DNA of 64,000 bases from an uncultured Gemmiger sp. (GTDB lineage Bacteria; Bacillota; Clostridia; Oscillospirales; Ruminococcaceae), in the NCBI GenBank assembly GCA_944388175.1, contig CALXHR010000002.1:62001-126000 (forward strand), in the 5' to 3' direction. The notes under the pieces were generated by a model. It did no database searches and was not told the DNA's origin. It saw nothing but the letters and a program-made list of their open reading frames with translations. Each line of letters begins with the position of its first letter. Position 1 is the first letter of the stretch. Below, one piece after another: positions 1 through 10,330 of the stretch. The position numbers and the translations under genes were made by a program.

Positions 1-178
1 TTGTGTCGTCCCTGGCGCCGTCGAGGTCCACCACGTGCAGGTACCGCGCGCCGGCGTCCAAAAACGCCTGTGCCTGCGCCACGGGGTCGGCGTTGTAGAC
101 CGTCATCTGGTCGTAGTCGCCCTGGTACAGCCGCACGGCCTGGCCGCCGCGCAAATCGATAGCCGGGTACAGTTTCAT
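1..178 (-). CDS. hisA: HisA, ProFAR isomerase (N-terminal fragment, cut by window edge)
   Basis: The product isomerises ProFAR to PRFAR in histidine biosynthesis, in the cytoplasm. Only about 59 N-terminal residues are present. They begin [20 protein letters not shown], the typical HisA start with the catalytic Asp in the AIDLR motif, and continue into a VVDLDGA strand typical of the (beta/alpha)8 barrel. The start lies 15 bp after the hisH stop, so it is the last gene of the his operon seen here. HisF has a related N-terminus but lacks the AIDL...GGQ pattern, so HisA is the better call. Confidence 0.93.
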   Translation of the reverse strand, partial: MKLYPAIDLRGGQAVRLYQGDYDQMTVYNADPVAQAQAFLDAGARYLHVVDLDGARDDT

Positions 179-193
179 AGCAGCCTCCCCCCT

Positions 194-811
194 TTACAGT
201 TCCAGAAACGCCTTGAGCAGGCGCAGGCCGGTATCGCCGGATTTTTCGGGGTGGAACTGCGTGCCGTACACAAAGCCGTTGCGCACCGCGCCGGTGACCG
301 GGATGCTGTAGTCGCTGGTGGCCAGCGTCGACGCCGCGCAGTGCTTGGCGTAGTAGCTGTGCACGTAGTAGACGTACTCGCCGCTGTGCACATAGCGGAA
401 CAGCGGGTCGGTTTCGCGCCCGGGGGCAATATCCAGCGCGTTCCAGCCGATGTGCGGCACCTTCAGCGCCGGGTCCCGCAGGTCGTCGGCCAGCGGGCAG
501 ACGTCGCCGGGGATCAGCCCCAGGCCGGCGTGGGCGCCGTACTCATAACTTTGTGCAAACAGCAGCTGCATGCCCAGGCAGATGCCCAGCAGCGGTTTGC
601 GCTGCGCCTGCTCTTTGAGCACCGGCACCAGCCCGGTGGCCGTCAGCTTGGCCATGGCGTCGGCAAACGCACCGACGCCCGGCAGCAGGATATGGCTGGC
701 CGCGCGCAGGTCCCCGGCGCGGGAAGTCACGCAGACTTCCGCCCCCAGGCTCTGCACGCTGGAGGTCAGGCTGAACAGGTTGCCGACCCCGTAATCCACA
801 ATGGCGATCAT
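194..811 (-). CDS. hisH: HisH, glutaminase subunit of imidazole glycerol phosphate synthase
   Basis: This class I glutamine amidotransferase supplies ammonia to HisF for making IGP and AICAR. The protein has 205 residues, normal for HisH. It starts with MIAIVDYGVGN; the nucleophile Cys78 sits in GICLGMQ and the His187/Glu189 pair in QFHPE, completing the triad. The reading frame stays open upstream, but the ATG at 811 matches the conserved family N-terminus and follows hisC by 16 bp. HisF is not in view and should lie beyond the left edge. Confidence 0.96.
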   Translation of the reverse strand: MIAIVDYGVGNLFSLTSSVQSLGAEVCVTSRAGDLRAASHILLPGVGAFADAMAKLTATGLVPVLKEQAQRKPLLGICLGMQLLFAQSYEYGAHAGLGLIPGDVCPLADDLRDPALKVPHIGWNALDIAPGRETDPLFRYVHSGEYVYYVHSYYAKHCAASTLATSDYSIPVTGAVRNGFVYGTQFHPEKSGDTGLRLLKAFLEL

Positions 812-827
812 GGCAGGTCCCCCTTTT

Positions 828-1886
828 TTACAGTACGGCGTCAAGCGCCGCGAAAAAGCGCTGCATCTGCTGCGGCGTGCCGATGGTGATGCGCAGCCAG
901 TCCCGGATGCGCGGCGCGTCAAAGTAGCGGATGAACACCCCCTGCGCCCGCAGCGCTTCATAAATTGTGCGCGCAGGCAGGCCGCCCGGCCGGGCGAACA
1001 AAAAGTTAGTGGCCGAGTCCAGCACCGTAAAGCCGCGTGCGCGCAGTTTTTGCGCGGTATCGGCGCGGGTGGCCAGCACCTTTTGCGTGACGTCGCGGAA
1101 ATAGGCTTCGTCGCGGATGGCGGCTTCGCCCGCCGCCTGCGTCAGCGAATTGACGTTATAGGGGCTGTAGCTGAACTTGACACGGTCCATATCGGCGATG
1201 AGTTCCGGCCGTGCAAGGCAGAAGCCGAGCCGCGCGCCCGCCAGGCTGTGCGTTTTGGAGAAGGTGTGCGTGATGACGAGGTTGTCGTACCGGTCCAGCA
1301 GCGGCAGGCAGCTGGAACCGGGGGGCGCGAACTCGATGTAAGTCTCGTCGACGATGACGATGTTGTCGGGGTTGGTTTGCAGCACGCGCTCAATCCCCTC
1401 GACCGGGGCCAGCAGGCTGGTGGGCGCGTTGGGGTTGGCGAGGACGATGGTCTCGTGCAGGCCCTCGTACCGGCGCAGATCGAGCGTGAAGTCCGCTTCC
1501 AGCGGCAGGATATGCTGCGGGATGTGCAGCAGCTCGCACAGCACCGCGTAAAAGCTGTAGGTGATATCGGCAAAGGCCAGCGGCGTGTCCCCGTCGCAGA
1601 AGGCGCGCAGCGCCAGCAACAGGTTTTCGTCGCTGCCGTTGCCGCACAGCACGTTTTCCGGCCCGACGCCCCAGTGCTGCGCAATGGCGCGGCGCAGCGC
1701 GGCGTTGGTCAGGTCGGAGTACAGCCGCAGCCCCGGCACGGCCGCCGCCACCGCCGCCGCCACGCCGGGGGCCGGCGGGTAGGGGTTCTCGTTGGCGTTG
1801 AGCTTAACGATGTTGCGGCTGGGGCGCTGCTCGCCGGGGGTGTAGGGTTCCAGCGCGGAAAGCGTTTTGGTAAAATAACGGCTCAT
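828..1886 (-). CDS. hisC: Histidinol-phosphate aminotransferase
   Basis: This PLP-dependent fold-type I aminotransferase converts imidazole acetol phosphate to histidinol phosphate using glutamate. It has 352 residues. The conserved LNANENPYPP substrate loop lies near 29-38, NPNAPT at 151-156, and the PLP-binding lysine is Lys211 in HTFSKTHSLAG, followed by GARLGF. It sits between hisD (15-bp gap) and hisH (16-bp gap), so it is certainly in the operon. No hisB (IGP dehydratase) lies between hisC and hisH, where many clostridial operons carry it. Confidence 0.96.
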   Translation of the reverse strand: MSRYFTKTLSALEPYTPGEQRPSRNIVKLNANENPYPPAPGVAAAVAAAVPGLRLYSDLTNAALRRAIAQHWGVGPENVLCGNGSDENLLLALRAFCDGDTPLAFADITYSFYAVLCELLHIPQHILPLEADFTLDLRRYEGLHETIVLANPNAPTSLLAPVEGIERVLQTNPDNIVIVDETYIEFAPPGSSCLPLLDRYDNLVITHTFSKTHSLAGARLGFCLARPELIADMDRVKFSYSPYNVNSLTQAAGEAAIRDEAYFRDVTQKVLATRADTAQKLRARGFTVLDSATNFLFARPGGLPARTIYEALRAQGVFIRYFDAPRIRDWLRITIGTPQQMQRFFAALDAVL

Positions 1887-1901
1887 GGCAGTCCCTTTGG
1901 T

Positions 1902-3191
1902 TTACGGTTCCTCAAAACGGATGGTCACGCTCTTGGCGTGGGCGTGCAGGCCCTCGTGCTCGGCGAAATTGGCGATGCGGCCCTGCACGCTGCCCAGCGC
2001 TTCGCGCGTGTAGTAGATGAAGCTGGATTTTTTGACGAAGTCGTCGACGCCCAGCGGGCTGGAAAACCGCGCGGTGCCGCTGGTGGGCAGCGTGTGGTTG
2101 GGCCCGGCGAAGTAATCGCCCAGCGCTTCAGGCACGTTTTTGCCCAAAAAGATGCTGCCGGCATTCTCGATGCGGCCCAGCACGGCGAAGGGGTCGTCGA
2201 CGCAGATCTCGAGGTGTTCGGGCGCGATGATGTTGGCGGCCTCGATGGCTTTGTCCATATCGTCGGTGACGATGATCTTGCCGTTGGCATCGACGCTGGC
2301 ACGCGCGATCTCGGCGCGCGGCAGCTGCGGGATCTGGACTTCCAGCTCGGCCTGCACAGCTTTGGCAAGGTCCCAGCTGTCGGTGACGAGCACCGGCGTG
2401 GCCAACTTGTCGTGCTCGGCCTGGCTGAGCAGGTCGGCCGCGACCCAGGCCGGGTTGCAACTGCCGTCGGCCAGCACCAGAATTTCCGACGGGCCGGCGA
2501 TCATATCGATGCCGACCTTGCCGAACACCTTGCGCTTGGCCGTGGCCACATAGATGTTGCCGGGGCCGACGATCTTGTCGACGGCGGGCACGCTCTGCGT
2601 GCCGTAGGCCAGCGCGGCCACGGCCTGCGCGCCGCCGGCCTTGAAGATGCAGTCGATGCCGGCGATGACCGCCGCCGCCAGAATACCGGCGTTGACCTTG
2701 CCGCCGGGGCCGGCCGGCGTCGTCATGACGATCTGGCGCACGCCCGCGACTTTGGCGGGGATGACGTCCATCAGCACGGTGGACGGGTACGCCGCCGTGC
2801 CGCCCGGCACGTAGACGCCCGCGCGCTGCACCGGCGTGTATTTCTGGCCCAGCACGATGCCGGGGCGGTCGGTCATGACAAAGTTTTTGTGCAGCTGCTG
2901 CTCGTGGAAATGGCGGATGTTCTCGGCCGCCATCTTCAGCGTCGTGATAAATTCGGGGTCCTGCGCTTCCAGCTCGGCAAACGCTTCGTCGATCTCCTGC
3001 CGGGTGACCTGCACCTGCGTGAGCTCGGCGTGGTCAAATTTGGCGGCGTAGTCCAGCAGGGCGGCGTCGCCGCGGGCGCGCACGTCGGCAATGATGGCGT
3101 CCACCGCGGCTTCGACGTCGGCTTCGGCGCGGATATCGCGGTTGAGGATCTGTTCCGGCGTCACTTCGTCAAAATCATACAGGCGGATCAT
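1902..3191 (-). CDS. hisD: Histidinol dehydrogenase
   Basis: This zinc enzyme catalyses the last two oxidations from histidinol to histidine with NAD+. Its 429 residues are full length for the family. Visible landmarks are the [14 protein letters not shown] segment, the [14 protein letters not shown] loop, the [11 protein letters not shown] strand and the AEHD and EHLEI histidine-bearing motifs of the active site. The start overlaps the hisZ-hisG stop by 4 bp (ATGA), indicating translational coupling to the operon's first gene. Confidence 0.97.
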   Translation of the reverse strand: MIRLYDFDEVTPEQILNRDIRAEADVEAAVDAIIADVRARGDAALLDYAAKFDHAELTQVQVTRQEIDEAFAELEAQDPEFITTLKMAAENIRHFHEQQLHKNFVMTDRPGIVLGQKYTPVQRAGVYVPGGTAAYPSTVLMDVIPAKVAGVRQIVMTTPAGPGGKVNAGILAAAVIAGIDCIFKAGGAQAVAALAYGTQSVPAVDKIVGPGNIYVATAKRKVFGKVGIDMIAGPSEILVLADGSCNPAWVAADLLSQAEHDKLATPVLVTDSWDLAKAVQAELEVQIPQLPRAEIARASVDANGKIIVTDDMDKAIEAANIIAPEHLEICVDDPFAVLGRIENAGSIFLGKNVPEALGDYFAGPNHTLPTSGTARFSSPLGVDDFVKKSSFIYYTREALGSVQGRIANFAEHEGLHAHAKSVTIRFEEP

Positions 3192-4753
3192 GCAAGGGCC
3201 TCCTTCATTTTGGTCAGCAGTTCGGTCATCTGCGCATGTTTGAATTTGTAGCTGGCTTTGTTGGCGATGAGCCGCGCCGAGATCGGCATAAATTCTTCCA
3301 GCACGGTCAGGTCGTTCTCGCGCAGGGTGGTGCCGGTCTCGACGATATCGACGATGACGTCGGAAAGGCCGAGGATGGGCGCGAGCTCAATGGAACCGTT
3401 GAGTTTGATGATATCGATGTCGCGGCCGCGGCGCTCGTAGTGGTCACGCGCAATGTGCACGAACTTGGTGGCGACGCGCAGCGCGCGGCTCTCGTCGTCG
3501 GCAAAACCGGCCGGCCCGGCCACGCACATGCGGCATTTGCCCAGGCCGGTGTCCAGCAGTTCATAGACGTCGGCGTCCGATTCCGCCAGGATATCCTTGC
3601 CGGCAATGCCGATATCGGCCGCGCCGTGCTCGACATAGATGGCGACGTCGCTGGGCTTGACGAGGAAGTACCGCACACCGGCGTCGGGGTTTTCGACGAC
3701 GAGTTTGCGGGTGTCGTTGTAATCCTCGGTAGCGCGGTAACCGGCCGCGGCCAACAGCGCGTAGGCTTTGTCGCCCAGGCGGCCCTTGGGCAGCGCGATG
3801 TTGAGCCAGATTTTCTCTGCCCCGGCGTCCTGCGCGGCCGGGCGTTCGAGTTCGTCGATATACAGCGCAAAGCCGATGGCGTTGGCCCCCGGCGTAAAGC
3901 GCTGCATCAGGTAGTCGTACCGCCCGCCCTTGAGCACGGCGCGCGGCGCACCGGCCACATAGCCGTGGAACACCAGGCCGTTGTAATACTCCATCTCGTC
4001 GGCCAGGCTCAAGTCCAGCTGCACGCCGCGGCCGTCCTCGCCCAGCTGGTTCTGCAGCGCCTGCAGTTCTTCCAGCGCGGCGCGCTGGGCCTCGCACCGG
4101 CAGGCTGCACGCGCAGCCGTCAGCGTTGCGCCCAGCGGGCCGTGCAGCGCCAGCAGGGCGCACAGCGCGTCGGCGGCGTCGGCGTCCAGGCCGGCGCCTT
4201 GCGCGGCAGCGCGCAGTTCGTGGGCGTTTTTGCGGCCCAGCAGGTCCAGCAGGCGGGCGCGCGCGGACGGCGGGGTGCGCAGCGCGTCCAGCAGGCCGGT
4301 GACAAAGCCCATGTGGCTGACTTCCAGCACGGTGGGCACCGGCAGCGCGGCCAGGCTTTGCAGCGCCAGGCGCACAACTTCCCCCTGGGCGGCGGCGTCC
4401 ACCGCGCCCATGCACTCCAGGCCCATCTGGTGGATGGTCTGGAAGGTGTGGCTCTCGCGGCTGGGGCGGCAGACTTCCTCGTTATAATAAAAGCGTTTGC
4501 ACTCCCCCGGGGCGGGCTGGGCCGTCTTGGCGATGGACAGCGTCACGTCGGGTTTGATGGCCCGCAGCTTACCGTCCAGGTCGGTAAAGGTGACGACCTG
4601 GGCGTCGGGCAGAAAGCGCTGGTATTGCTGGTAGAGGGCGTACTCCTCAAAATGCGAGCAGCGGTATTTGCGGTAGCCCGCGCGCTCATACAGCGCGCGC
4701 AGGCGCAGCATGGCCTGCTCGGCCGGGGTAAAAGTTTGCAGTTCAATCTCCAT
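3188..4753 (-). CDS. hisZG: Fused HisZ-HisG, ATP phosphoribosyltransferase regulatory and catalytic subunits
   Basis: The first committed step of histidine synthesis joins ATP and PRPP. Short-form HisG needs the separate tRNA-synthetase-like HisZ as partner. Here one 521-residue reading frame contains both. Residues 1-310 are HisZ-like, with the class II synthetase-type segment FTDLDGKLRAIKPDVTL near 56-72 and GGRYD near 277-280. Residues 315-521 are a complete short HisG: NIALPKGRLGDKAY at 318-331, DIGIAGKDIL at 380-389 and the PRPP loop DIVETGTTLREN at 469-480. No stop or internal start is evident at the junction, so this looks like a true fusion. It heads the operon behind a good sigma-A promoter. 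Confidence 0.93.
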   Translation of the reverse strand: MEIELQTFTPAEQAMLRLRALYERAGYRKYRCSHFEEYALYQQYQRFLPDAQVVTFTDLDGKLRAIKPDVTLSIAKTAQPAPGECKRFYYNEEVCRPSRESHTFQTIHQMGLECMGAVDAAAQGEVVRLALQSLAALPVPTVLEVSHMGFVTGLLDALRTPPSARARLLDLLGRKNAHELRAAAQGAGLDADAADALCALLALHGPLGATLTAARAACRCEAQRAALEELQALQNQLGEDGRGVQLDLSLADEMEYYNGLVFHGYVAGAPRAVLKGGRYDYLMQRFTPGANAIGFALYIDELERPAAQDAGAEKIWLNIALPKGRLGDKAYALLAAAGYRATEDYNDTRKLVVENPDAGVRYFLVKPSDVAIYVEHGAADIGIAGKDILAESDADVYELLDTGLGKCRMCVAGPAGFADDESRALRVATKFVHIARDHYERRGRDIDIIKLNGSIELAPILGLSDVIVDIVETGTTLRENDLTVLEEFMPISARLIANKASYKFKHAQMTELLTKMKEALA

Positions 4754-4779
4754 AGTGGTCCCCTCTCTGTTCTACTGGT

Positions 4780-4808
4780 ATTATACTTTTGCGCAGTAAA
4801 GTTGTAAA
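4780..4808 (-). promoter_or_regulatory. Sigma-A promoter of the his operon
   Basis: On the minus strand TTTACA (4803-4808), a 17-bp spacer and a perfect TATAAT (4780-4785) lie just upstream of hisZG, leaving a leader of only about 20 nt. The leader has no room for an attenuator or T-box, so histidine control, if any, must act at initiation or by enzyme feedback. Confidence 0.8.
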
Positions 4809-4833
4809 GCGGCCGCGCCGCATTTTTGGAAAC

Positions 4834-4874
4834 AAAAAGGCGCACCTTTGCCTGCTAAAGACAAAGATGCGCCT
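4834..4874 (-). terminator. Rho-independent terminator after the small membrane-anchored protein
   Basis: AGGCGCA (4838-4844) pairs with TGCGCCT (4868-4874), with a further CCTTTG/CAAAG inner stem. On the minus strand the hairpin runs into TTTTTGTTT. It separates the upstream minus-strand gene from the his promoter, which starts about 26 bp further on. Confidence 0.8.
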
Positions 4875-4888
4875 GGTTTTGCAGGGTT

Positions 4889-5260
4889 TTACCCTTGGCA
4901 GCCCTGTTCGTCCCAATTGCCAAAATCAGCGGGGTCCGCAACTTTGGCGGGGTCGATCTTCCCGTCGGCGGTCTTGGGCACCTCCACCGCGCCCAGTTCC
5001 ACCGGGTTGACGTTGGGGGCATCCTCCACCGGGGCGGGGTGCGCCGCCACGGGCGGCTGGGGCGCGGCGGCAGGGGGCTCCTGCGCGGCTTCGCCAGGCA
5101 CATCGGCTTCGGGCTCGGCGGCGTCGGCGTCAGCTTCCTCCTCCGGGCCCACGATATGCTCGTACTCTTCCCCCTGATCGCGCTTGTTCAGCAGATAGGC
5201 GACTGCGCCCACAGCGGCGGCGCCCATGGCCAGACCGGCCAGCTTTTTCAGCAAAGACAT
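4889..5260 (-). CDS. Small membrane-anchored, acidic Pro/Ala-rich protein of unknown function
   Basis: Unrecognised protein of 123 residues. The N-terminus MSLLKKLAGLAMGAAAVGAVAY is a single hydrophobic anchor, followed by a charged KRDQGEEYEH stretch. A low-complexity acidic and Pro/Ala-rich tail (about residues 35-90) comes next, then a short C-terminal region with VEVPKTADGKIDPAKVADP. A TTG start two codons upstream is possible, but the ATG at 5260 has an AGAGGG ribosome site 7 nt away. It is probably monocistronic, with terminators on both sides. It resembles YtxH-like anchored small proteins only in layout, and no function is assigned. Confidence 0.7.
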   Translation of the reverse strand: MSLLKKLAGLAMGAAAVGAVAYLLNKRDQGEEYEHIVGPEEEADADAAEPEADVPGEAAQEPPAAAPQPPVAAHPAPVEDAPNVNPVELGAVEVPKTADGKIDPAKVADPADFGNWDEQGCQG

Positions 5261-5298
5261 AACCAAACCCTCTTTCTGTTTGACAAATCGTATGGTTT

Positions 5299-5327
5299 AG
5301 TATAGCACACCTGCCGCCAAAAAACAA
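5299..5327 (-). promoter_or_regulatory. Possible promoter of the small membrane-anchored protein
   Basis: TTGTTT (minus strand, 5322-5327), a 17-bp spacer and TATACT (5299-5304). The -35 lies on the edge of the preceding terminator, so the hexamer match could be partly fortuitous. Confidence 0.45.
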
Positions 5328-5352
5328 GTGCCTGTGCACGGCGCACAGGCAC
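5318..5352 (-). terminator. Terminator of the P-type ATPase gene
   Basis: A perfect 10-bp stem GTGCCTGTGC/GCACAGGCAC (5328-5337 with 5343-5352) has a 5-nt loop. On the minus strand it is followed by TTGTTTTTT. The plus side also has a short TTTT run, so it may work weakly in both directions. Confidence 0.85.
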
Positions 5353-5416
5353 CTGTTTTGAAAAGCGGGGTCTTTTTGCGGTATTGGCCAGCCGGTTGCG
5401 CCGCCGAAACAGCCGA

Positions 5417-8068
<2,652 letters not shown>

Positions 8069-8091
8069 ACAGTTCACTCCTTCTTTTGCAC

Positions 8092-8128
8092 AAAAAAAGC
8101 TCATGCACAGGATGCCCCCGTGCATGAG
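8092..8128 (-). terminator. Leader terminator (riboswitch expression platform) before the P-type ATPase
   Basis: On the minus strand CTCATGCAC (8120-8128) pairs perfectly with GTGCATGAG (8100-8108) across an 11-nt loop, then C and seven T (8092-8098). The hairpin ends about 10 nt before the AAGGAG of the ATPase, so the pump is made only if the polymerase reads through. The 5' arm (CTCATG, 8123-8128) is the same segment that closes helix P1 of the aptamer, giving mutually exclusive folds. Confidence 0.88.
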
Positions 8129-8216
8129 TCTCATTCAGTGGATCGGCGGTCCGGGCTGTACAGCCGGCATGACGAACGCGCCGCACACAAAAATCGTGTG
8201 GAATTACTCCCTCATG
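8123..8216 (-). ncRNA. yybP-ykoY-type Mn2+ riboswitch aptamer
   Basis: Read on the minus strand, the leader opens with P1 strand CATGAG (8211-8216) running into GAGGGAGTA, the hallmark 5' motif of this class. It continues with a CGATTTTTGTGTGCG hairpin, the TTCGTCA internal-loop motif, a GGCTG/CAGCC hairpin, and a 3' end ATGAGACTCATG that carries AGAC and closes P1 with CTCATG (8123-8128). This follows the published Lactococcus yoaB aptamer layout. P1 formation would occupy the 5' arm of the terminator, so metal binding should turn the gene on. The class assignment is by eye; a covariance-model search would settle it. Confidence 0.82.
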
Positions 8217-8226
8217 ACGTTTAGAT

Positions 8227-8255
8227 ATTGTACCGGTTTCCCCGGCTTTTGTCAA
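8227..8255 (-). promoter_or_regulatory. Promoter of the riboswitch-P-type ATPase unit
   Basis: Minus-strand TTGACA (8250-8255), a 17-bp spacer and TACAAT (8227-8232). The expected transcript starts just before the GGGAGTA motif of the aptamer, as needed for a riboswitch. Confidence 0.87.
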
Positions 8256-8293
8256 GATGCGCCGCGGGAAAATTTGGCACACTTTTTTGCGTA

Positions 8294-10324
8294 TTATGCG
8301 GTTTTTTCCACCGTGATGCCGGTGACGGTGACCGGCGTGTCGTCCAGCGTGTGCACGGCCGTGCGCCAGTAGTACAGCGGCGTGCCGGTGGTGAAGGTAA
8401 AGGTCATGGCATCGGGTGCGATGGCGGTAAACTCGACTTCCAGCGTATGGGTTTCCTGGTTGATGAGCCCGTGGCGCGCGTAGATATAGCTGTGGTCAAA
8501 GCCGCTGCCCGTCAGTGTGACACGGTAGGTGCCGGGGAACAGCATCCACGCGCCGCTGAGCATCTGCCCGCCGCTGCCCAGCTCGACGCCCTGCGCGGTC
8601 TGCGTGCCGTTGGTCACGCTGCACAGCGTCAGGTCCATGGCTTTTTCGTCCGCCTGCGGGGCCGGGTCCTCGGGCAGGTCCAGCGGGTCGACGCTGCCGA
8701 CGAGGATGCCATCCAACCGGTAATAGTGCAGCGCGAAGGCGTCGCGCGCCAGCTCGTCCTCGTCGATAAAGACATACAGCGTGTCGGGCGAGAGTTCGTT
8801 CATCTCCCCCGCCAGCGTCACGGCCGCCAGGTTGCCGTCCATGTGGCCCATGTAAAAGCTGTTGGACGTCCAGCCGTGGTCGGCCGCAAAGGCCGCCAGG
8901 TCCCAAAATTCCGGGTGTTCAAAGTCAAAGCTGGCGAACGCCAGGTGGGCAAACCGGCCGCTTTGGGCCAGCTGTTCCCAAGCGGGGTCGGTCAGTTGGG
9001 TCTGGTCCGCATAGGTTGCATCGTCATGGTACTGCGCGAAGCGTTTGGTGAGTTCCCCGCGCAGGCCCCAGCCCTGCACCAGTGTGCAGACCGCCAGGGC
9101 GGCGGCCGCCGCGCGCGGGCCAAAGCTGCGCAGGATGGCCCCGCCGGCGCACAGGGCCAGCAGCAGCCCGGCCAGCCAGGCCAGCCGCGCGCAGGAGGAA
9201 AACATCGCCCATACATCCATGAGCAGCTGCGGGATGGGCACCGTACAGAGCGTTTGCCCGTCCAGCGTGACGGTGTTGCCCATGGCGGCCACGGTGTCCA
9301 GCGCCAGAATGACCGCGCCGGAGACCGCCCACAGCCGGTGGCGGCGCACAAACGCCCTGGCGGCCGCCGCGCGCCCGCGCAGGCAGGCCACCACCAGCCC
9401 CAGCACGGCCAGCGCCACCGCCAGCACCGCGCCTGCGCCGATGTAGACGTCCTGCTCCCAGCTGGCAGCCAGGCCCGGCACAAACAGGTTGGCGAGGTCG
9501 GCCCCGCTGAGATACCCGTTGGAATACCCGGCAAAGTTGGAAGCAAACGCCCCCAGCGCCACCAGCTCGGCCAGGGCGGCCGCGCAGAACGCCAGCGGCG
9601 GGGCCAGCACAGCCAGCGCGCCGCGCTTTTGCAGCGCGCAGCGCACAGCATACCCCACCGCCACGATGCCCACCATGGGCAGGTAGTACAGGTGGATGCC
9701 GGCGCACAGCACGCCCAGGCCCGCCCAGACCTGGCAGGCCCGCCGGGCGTTGGGCAGCAGCGCATCGCTTTGCAGCCACACCCAGACTGCCAGCAGCACC
9801 AGCCAGTTGGCGGCCAGCGCCGTGTGCGCGAACATGCGGATGGTCAGCGCCGGGAACAGCACTGCCAGCCCCGCGCCCGCCACGCTGGCCCAGGCCCTGC
9901 CCGTCTGCCCGGGGCGCACGCCGCCCAGCCGCGCCAGAATGGCCTGCGCCAGGCCGCCCTGCAGCATGTAGCACAAAAGCCCCCACCAGCCGAAATACTG
10001 GAACCGCGCCGGCAATACCGGGCCCAGCAGCTTGAAAAACAGCGCCAGCAGCGGGATCGAGTCGGTAAACAGCACACTGGTGCGGTAGGGGTAGACGACG
10101 CTGTAGTTGGCGCCGATATACGGCAGCCGCACGGCGCTGCGGCGGAAAAACGCCCACCCCAGGTAATGCTGCGAGGGGTCGGGGCTGGCGTTATTGAGAA
10201 TCCAGTCCACCTGCGTGGGGTCCAGCACGCGCACGCCGTACAAAGCCACAAAGACCAGCGCGCCCAACAGCGCGCCGGTCAGCGGCCAGCGGTATTTTTT
10301 AATGGTACTGACGAAACCTTGCAT
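8294..10324 (-). CDS. DUF6311-like polytopic membrane protein (GT-C fold glycosyltransferase candidate)
   Basis: This 676-residue protein has about ten to twelve hydrophobic segments between residues 15 and 430, followed by a large soluble C-terminal half. The first loop reads LDPTQVDWILNNASPDPSQH and continues YLGWAFFRRSA and later SVLFTDSIPLLALFFK. This acidic first extracytoplasmic loop followed by a TDSIPL segment is typical of DUF6311 proteins, which resemble GT-C lipid-linked-sugar transferases. Substrate and activity are unknown. It starts 6 bp after an aldose-epimerase gene, suggesting a sugar or cell-envelope link. The C-terminal part (from about 430) looks like a beta-rich extracytoplasmic domain. 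Confidence 0.72.
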   Translation of the reverse strand: MQGFVSTIKKYRWPLTGALLGALVFVALYGVRVLDPTQVDWILNNASPDPSQHYLGWAFFRRSAVRLPYIGANYSVVYPYRTSVLFTDSIPLLALFFKLLGPVLPARFQYFGWWGLLCYMLQGGLAQAILARLGGVRPGQTGRAWASVAGAGLAVLFPALTIRMFAHTALAANWLVLLAVWVWLQSDALLPNARRACQVWAGLGVLCAGIHLYYLPMVGIVAVGYAVRCALQKRGALAVLAPPLAFCAAALAELVALGAFASNFAGYSNGYLSGADLANLFVPGLAASWEQDVYIGAGAVLAVALAVLGLVVACLRGRAAAARAFVRRHRLWAVSGAVILALDTVAAMGNTVTLDGQTLCTVPIPQLLMDVWAMFSSCARLAWLAGLLLALCAGGAILRSFGPRAAAAALAVCTLVQGWGLRGELTKRFAQYHDDATYADQTQLTDPAWEQLAQSGRFAHLAFASFDFEHPEFWDLAAFAADHGWTSNSFYMGHMDGNLAAVTLAGEMNELSPDTLYVFIDEDELARDAFALHYYRLDGILVGSVDPLDLPEDPAPQADEKAMDLTLCSVTNGTQTAQGVELGSGGQMLSGAWMLFPGTYRVTLTGSGFDHSYIYARHGLINQETHTLEVEFTAIAPDAMTFTFTTGTPLYYWRTAVHTLDDTPVTVTGITVEKTA

Positions 10325-10330
10325 ACGGCC

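Noticed and set aside
801-3251. Long open frame on the plus strand (about 816 codons) across the his genes
   Set aside because: It is the antisense shadow of hisC and hisD in GC-rich DNA: no ribosome site, no recognisable domain, while the minus strand encodes conserved enzymes.
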